Shown here: piece by piece, positions 6,594 to 7,730 of the stretch
Layout: each line of letters starts with the position of its first letter
Numbering within the stretch: the first letter of the stretch is position 1
Source: Promethearchaeota archaeon
Lineage (GTDB): Archaea; Asgardarchaeota; Lokiarchaeia; Sigynarchaeales; MK-D1
DNA: 7,730 nucleotides
Assembly (NCBI GenBank): GCA_016839865.1
Contig: JAEOTN010000040.1
Coordinates: 1 to 7,730, forward strand
Direction of reading: 5' to 3'
Position numbers and translations under genes: made by a program
Notes under the pieces: generated by a model
Databases searched by the model: none
What the model saw: the letters and a program-made list of their open reading frames with translations, nothing else
What the model was told of the DNA's origin: nothing

Positions 6594-7621
6594 TATTTCA
6601 ACCCTCCTACTACTTTTGCTATAAAATCTATATAGGAATCTGCAATTGGTTTAGGAACTAAATCCAATCCCGTGTTTGAGGTAATAATTAACTCCTTTGG
6701 ATTGAGCTTTACTAGTGATTGACTCAATGCGATCATAAATTCTAAATGGGAAATACTTAGACCTCCAGAATTATCAGGAATGAAATTTCTGGAATCGATT
6801 ATTCCTGCTTGCAGTATTTTATTCTCAAACGAGAAATTTGAGATGTTCAGGATATTTGTGGAATGGAAATCAATACCAATTCCATCTACTGGTAAATCTA
6901 ACATGAATTTAAGAATCGGTGTAACGTCTTCAAAATACGTGTTGATTATAAGAGTTTTTGAAGGATTTTTTTCCCGGATTGAATTATAGGCTTTAGTTAT
7001 TGCTGGTCTTAATTCTCGAGGAAGAGATTCCCAGACAAACATGGGTTCATCTAGTTGAATTTCGATAATATTATCAGATAATGAGGCAATTTCATGAGCA
7101 ATCATATCTCCAGCATCTATTATCGCGTCCTCAGCATTATTGTAAATGGTAGATTCCCTATTTACGAGGGTGACCAATGAATATGGGCCTGATACGATCC
7201 CTCTAGTGTCAAAATTTTGCGTAACACTGTATAATTGTGAATAGGACTCAACCCAGCGATGTTTTCCATTTAATAAGACTTGAGAATCTCTAGGAAATTT
7301 CGCTACTAATGTTGGTTGTCGGTAAAATGTGTTAGTGTAATGCCATCGGTTTATTGGAAGGTCACCTAAATTCTTGAATGAACGTAAACAATCTAATTCT
7401 TGGGTAAAAGGACGAATTAAATCTTCAATCCCAAGATTCCCTGTACTTACAATAGGAAAACCATTTGCATTCTGCCGTGCTACCAATTCATTGAGCTCTT
7501 TTTCAAAAAGAACCTTGACCGGTTCAATTGAATCTCTCCCATATTTGAAATCAAAAATCTTCCGAATGATTTCTTCAGAGTAAGGATAGGTTCCTGATAG
7601 TGATCCTCTTACAATCGTCAT
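6593..7621 (-). CDS. MetE N-terminal-like (methionine synthase split subunit) protein
   Basis: A 342-residue protein resembling the N-terminal barrel of cobalamin-independent methionine synthase (Meth_synt_1). Landmarks from the chosen start are 'RGSLSGTYPYSEEI' at 5-18, 'GPYSLVTLVNR' at 145-155 (the GPxT/S motif), 'IQLDEPMF' at 188-195, 'GIGIDFHS' at 247-254, 'AGIIDSRN' at 272-279 (GVIxGRN in MetE) and a C-terminal 'NTGLDLVP'. The zinc His-x-Cys pair is absent: the matching strand reads 'IINTYFED', as expected for the non-catalytic N-terminal barrel, which in full MetE helps bind the polyglutamate tail of the folate. It therefore probably works with the catalytic protein encoded next, with which it is coupled. 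I chose the ATG at 7621 over the upstream in-frame ATG at 7663 because the extra 14 residues are hydrophobic and unlike the family start, and because the likely TATA box lies inside that extension. First gene of the metE-metF operon. Confidence 0.82.
   Translation of the reverse strand: MTIVRGSLSGTYPYSEEIIRKIFDFKYGRDSIEPVKVLFEKELNELVARQNANGFPIVSTGNLGIEDLIRPFTQELDCLRSFKNLGDLPINRWHYTNTFYRQPTLVAKFPRDSQVLLNGKHRWVESYSQLYSVTQNFDTRGIVSGPYSLVTLVNRESTIYNNAEDAIIDAGDMIAHEIASLSDNIIEIQLDEPMFVWESLPRELRPAITKAYNSIREKNPSKTLIINTYFEDVTPILKFMLDLPVDGIGIDFHSTNILNISNFSFENKILQAGIIDSRNFIPDNSGGLSISHLEFMIALSQSLVKLNPKELIITSNTGLDLVPKPIADSYIDFIAKVVGGLK
6602..6608 (-). promoter_or_regulatory. Strong ribosome binding site of metE inside the upstream gene
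   Basis: AGGAGGG on the minus strand lies eight bases before the metE ATG and within the last codons of the MetE N-terminal-like gene. It is the best Shine-Dalgarno match in the window and, with the TAATG stop/start overlap, suggests coupled, balanced synthesis of the two proteins. Confidence 0.6.
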
Positions 7622-7647
7622 ATTCTCTTTTACGTATATGATATGAA

Positions 7648-7656
7648 ATAAAAATA
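7648..7656 (-). promoter_or_regulatory. Candidate TATA box of the split-metE/metF operon
   Basis: On the minus strand this reads TATTTTTAT, centred about 31 bp before the ATG at 7621. Transcription would start near 7626, giving an almost leaderless mRNA, which is common in archaea. The location also argues against the upstream ATG at 7663. No SAM or methionine riboswitch-like structure was noticed between it and the start. Confidence 0.4.
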
Positions 7657-7663
7657 CAAGCAT

Positions 7664-7730
7664 TGGATTTTGTAATTAAATCCAAGTGCATTTGCTAGTG
7701 GTATGTCTTTACTCCGGCTTCAATAGGAAA
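7664..7730. other. Right-edge stretch with no assignable gene
   Basis: These 67 bases lie upstream of the methionine operon. Short open frames exist on both strands, for example a plus-strand frame from the TTG near 7692 to the edge, and minus-strand frames ending in stops near 7700-7712 that could be the tail of an upstream gene. None is long enough to recognise. Confidence 0.3.

Overview
This is an AT-rich window of seven protein-coding genes, one of them cut by the left edge. It most likely comes from an archaeon. Three things point there. The left-edge gene ends in an NFACT-C domain, which is typical of archaeal and eukaryotic RqcH/NEMF proteins. Methionine synthase is split into two separate genes for an N-terminal-like and a C-terminal-like barrel, an arrangement known in archaea. 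The intergenic regions carry BRE/TATA-like elements and poly-T stop signals rather than bacterial -35/-10 boxes and hairpins. The AT-richness and gene mix would suit an Asgard-type lineage, but nothing here proves that. No rRNA, tRNA, CRISPR array, insertion sequence or integrase is visible.

Layout. (1) Positions 2-298, plus strand: C-terminal end of an RqcH/NEMF-like ribosome quality-control protein. (2) 301-1824, minus: an FAD-dependent oxidoreductase of the CrtI/RetSat (phytoene desaturase / retinol saturase) family, convergent with the first gene and only 2 bp from it. (3) A 171-bp divergent promoter region with TATA-like boxes facing both ways and a possible 6+6 operator dyad, then 1996-3474, plus: a GPH/MelB-type major facilitator transporter followed by a T9 tract. 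(4) 3575-4465, plus: an orphan beta-class DNA methyltransferase with TSPPYN, no restriction enzyme beside it. (5) 4452-7621, minus: a three-gene operon, read right to left, encoding a MetE N-terminal-like barrel, a zinc-site-bearing MetE catalytic barrel and MetF (methylenetetrahydrofolate reductase). The MetF and methyltransferase genes overlap tail to tail by 14 bp.

How the genes work together. The minus-strand operon is a compact one-carbon module: MetF would make the methyl-pterin and the two MetE-like proteins would pass the methyl to homocysteine. The first two genes are coupled by a TAATG overlap with a strong GGAGGG site; the third starts 18 nt later at a TTG codon. The oxidoreductase and transporter are divergent and may share regulation, but no common substrate can be read from the sequence. 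The DNA methyltransferase uses S-adenosylmethionine, which derives from methionine, but its placement beside the methionine operon may be chance. The main points for follow-up are the split methionine synthase and its methyl donor, the solo methyltransferase, and the unassigned isoprenoid/lipid-type oxidoreductase.
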